64,000 nucleotides of DNA from Bacillus sp. UNC41MFS5 (GTDB lineage: Bacteria > Bacillota > Bacilli > Bacillales_B > DSM-18226): positions 62,001 through 126,000 of the forward strand of contig NZ_JMLP01000016.1 of NCBI RefSeq assembly GCF_000686805.1, in the 5' to 3' direction. This document shows, piece by piece, positions 63,906 to 64,000 of the stretch. How positions within the stretch are numbered: the stretch's first letter is position 1; the number at the start of each line of letters is the position of its first letter. The notes under the pieces were generated by a model, which worked only from the letters and a program-made list of their open reading frames with translations, searched no databases and was not told the origin of the DNA. Both the position numbers and the translations under genes were made by a program.

Positions 63906-64000
63906 AGTTTAAGAGGGAATTCTCCTATTCATACGGGTGGTATTTTTGGATGGATGAGAAAATTAATAGGTTATATCGATTGATTTAAAAAGTTTCTGTT

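Overview
The window is a chromosomal stretch of an endospore-forming, low-GC Gram-positive of the family Bacillaceae. The evidence is a gerK-type germination operon, purine-rich Shine-Dalgarno sites (AAAGGAGG type), Bacillus-type XylR and cre sites, Yes-type (YesLMNOPQ-like) transport and two-component genes, and the GC-rich hairpin repeat common in bacilli. A Neobacillus-like species would fit, but the sequence alone does not prove the genus. No rRNA, tRNA, CRISPR array, prophage or intact insertion sequence was seen.

Layout. 0-5.5 kb: three DUF3231 genes (one cut by the window edge), an FAD amine oxidase, small hypothetical genes and degenerate intergenic repeats. 5.7-8.8 kb: an alpha/beta hydrolase, an orphan bioB with a BirA operator lying on its promoter, and an RMD1/DUF155 membrane protein. 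8.9-14.4 kb: gerKA-gerKC-gerKB and an L,D-transpeptidase. 14.6-18.4 kb: a divergent cluster of a VTC-type polyphosphate polymerase domain protein, a DUF4956 membrane protein and a Cthe_2159-like surface lipoprotein, with phased TTAAGG repeats at both ends of the shared promoter region. 18.9-22.8 kb: a fumarylacetoacetase-family protein and a two-gene carboxy(nor)spermidine operon with a long leader that ends in an intrinsic terminator.

23.4-47 kb is a xylan/xylose/xylonate island. It holds a secreted GH10 xylanase, a Yes-type ABC importer with its two-component system, a GPH symporter, GH43, GH5 and CE4 enzymes that appear cytoplasmic, xylA-xylB, and a D-xylonate dehydratase plus 2-keto-3-deoxy-pentonate aldolase next to an IclR regulator. 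Three XylR-type operators, two cre-like sites and three copies of an IclR-type palindrome tie it together. The gene content matches the E. coli yagEFGH/yagI (xynR) xylonate cluster. An aldo-keto reductase gene inside it has decayed.

47-51.7 kb: a small membrane protein, a MalT-like LuxR regulator and an FAD oxidoreductase. 51.8-64 kb is a sulfur island: LysR and YeiH; a TauE/SafE exporter, sulfide:quinone oxidoreductase and CstB-like persulfide dioxygenase-rhodanese operon; a PatB/MalY C-S lyase; a sigma-54 activator; then an amino-acid permease, RidA and D-cysteine desulfhydrase. Well-formed -24/-12 promoters precede both the sulfide operon and patB. The simplest reading is one sigma-54 circuit that couples cysteine breakdown, which releases H2S, to sulfide disposal. 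This is the most interesting candidate system in the window.
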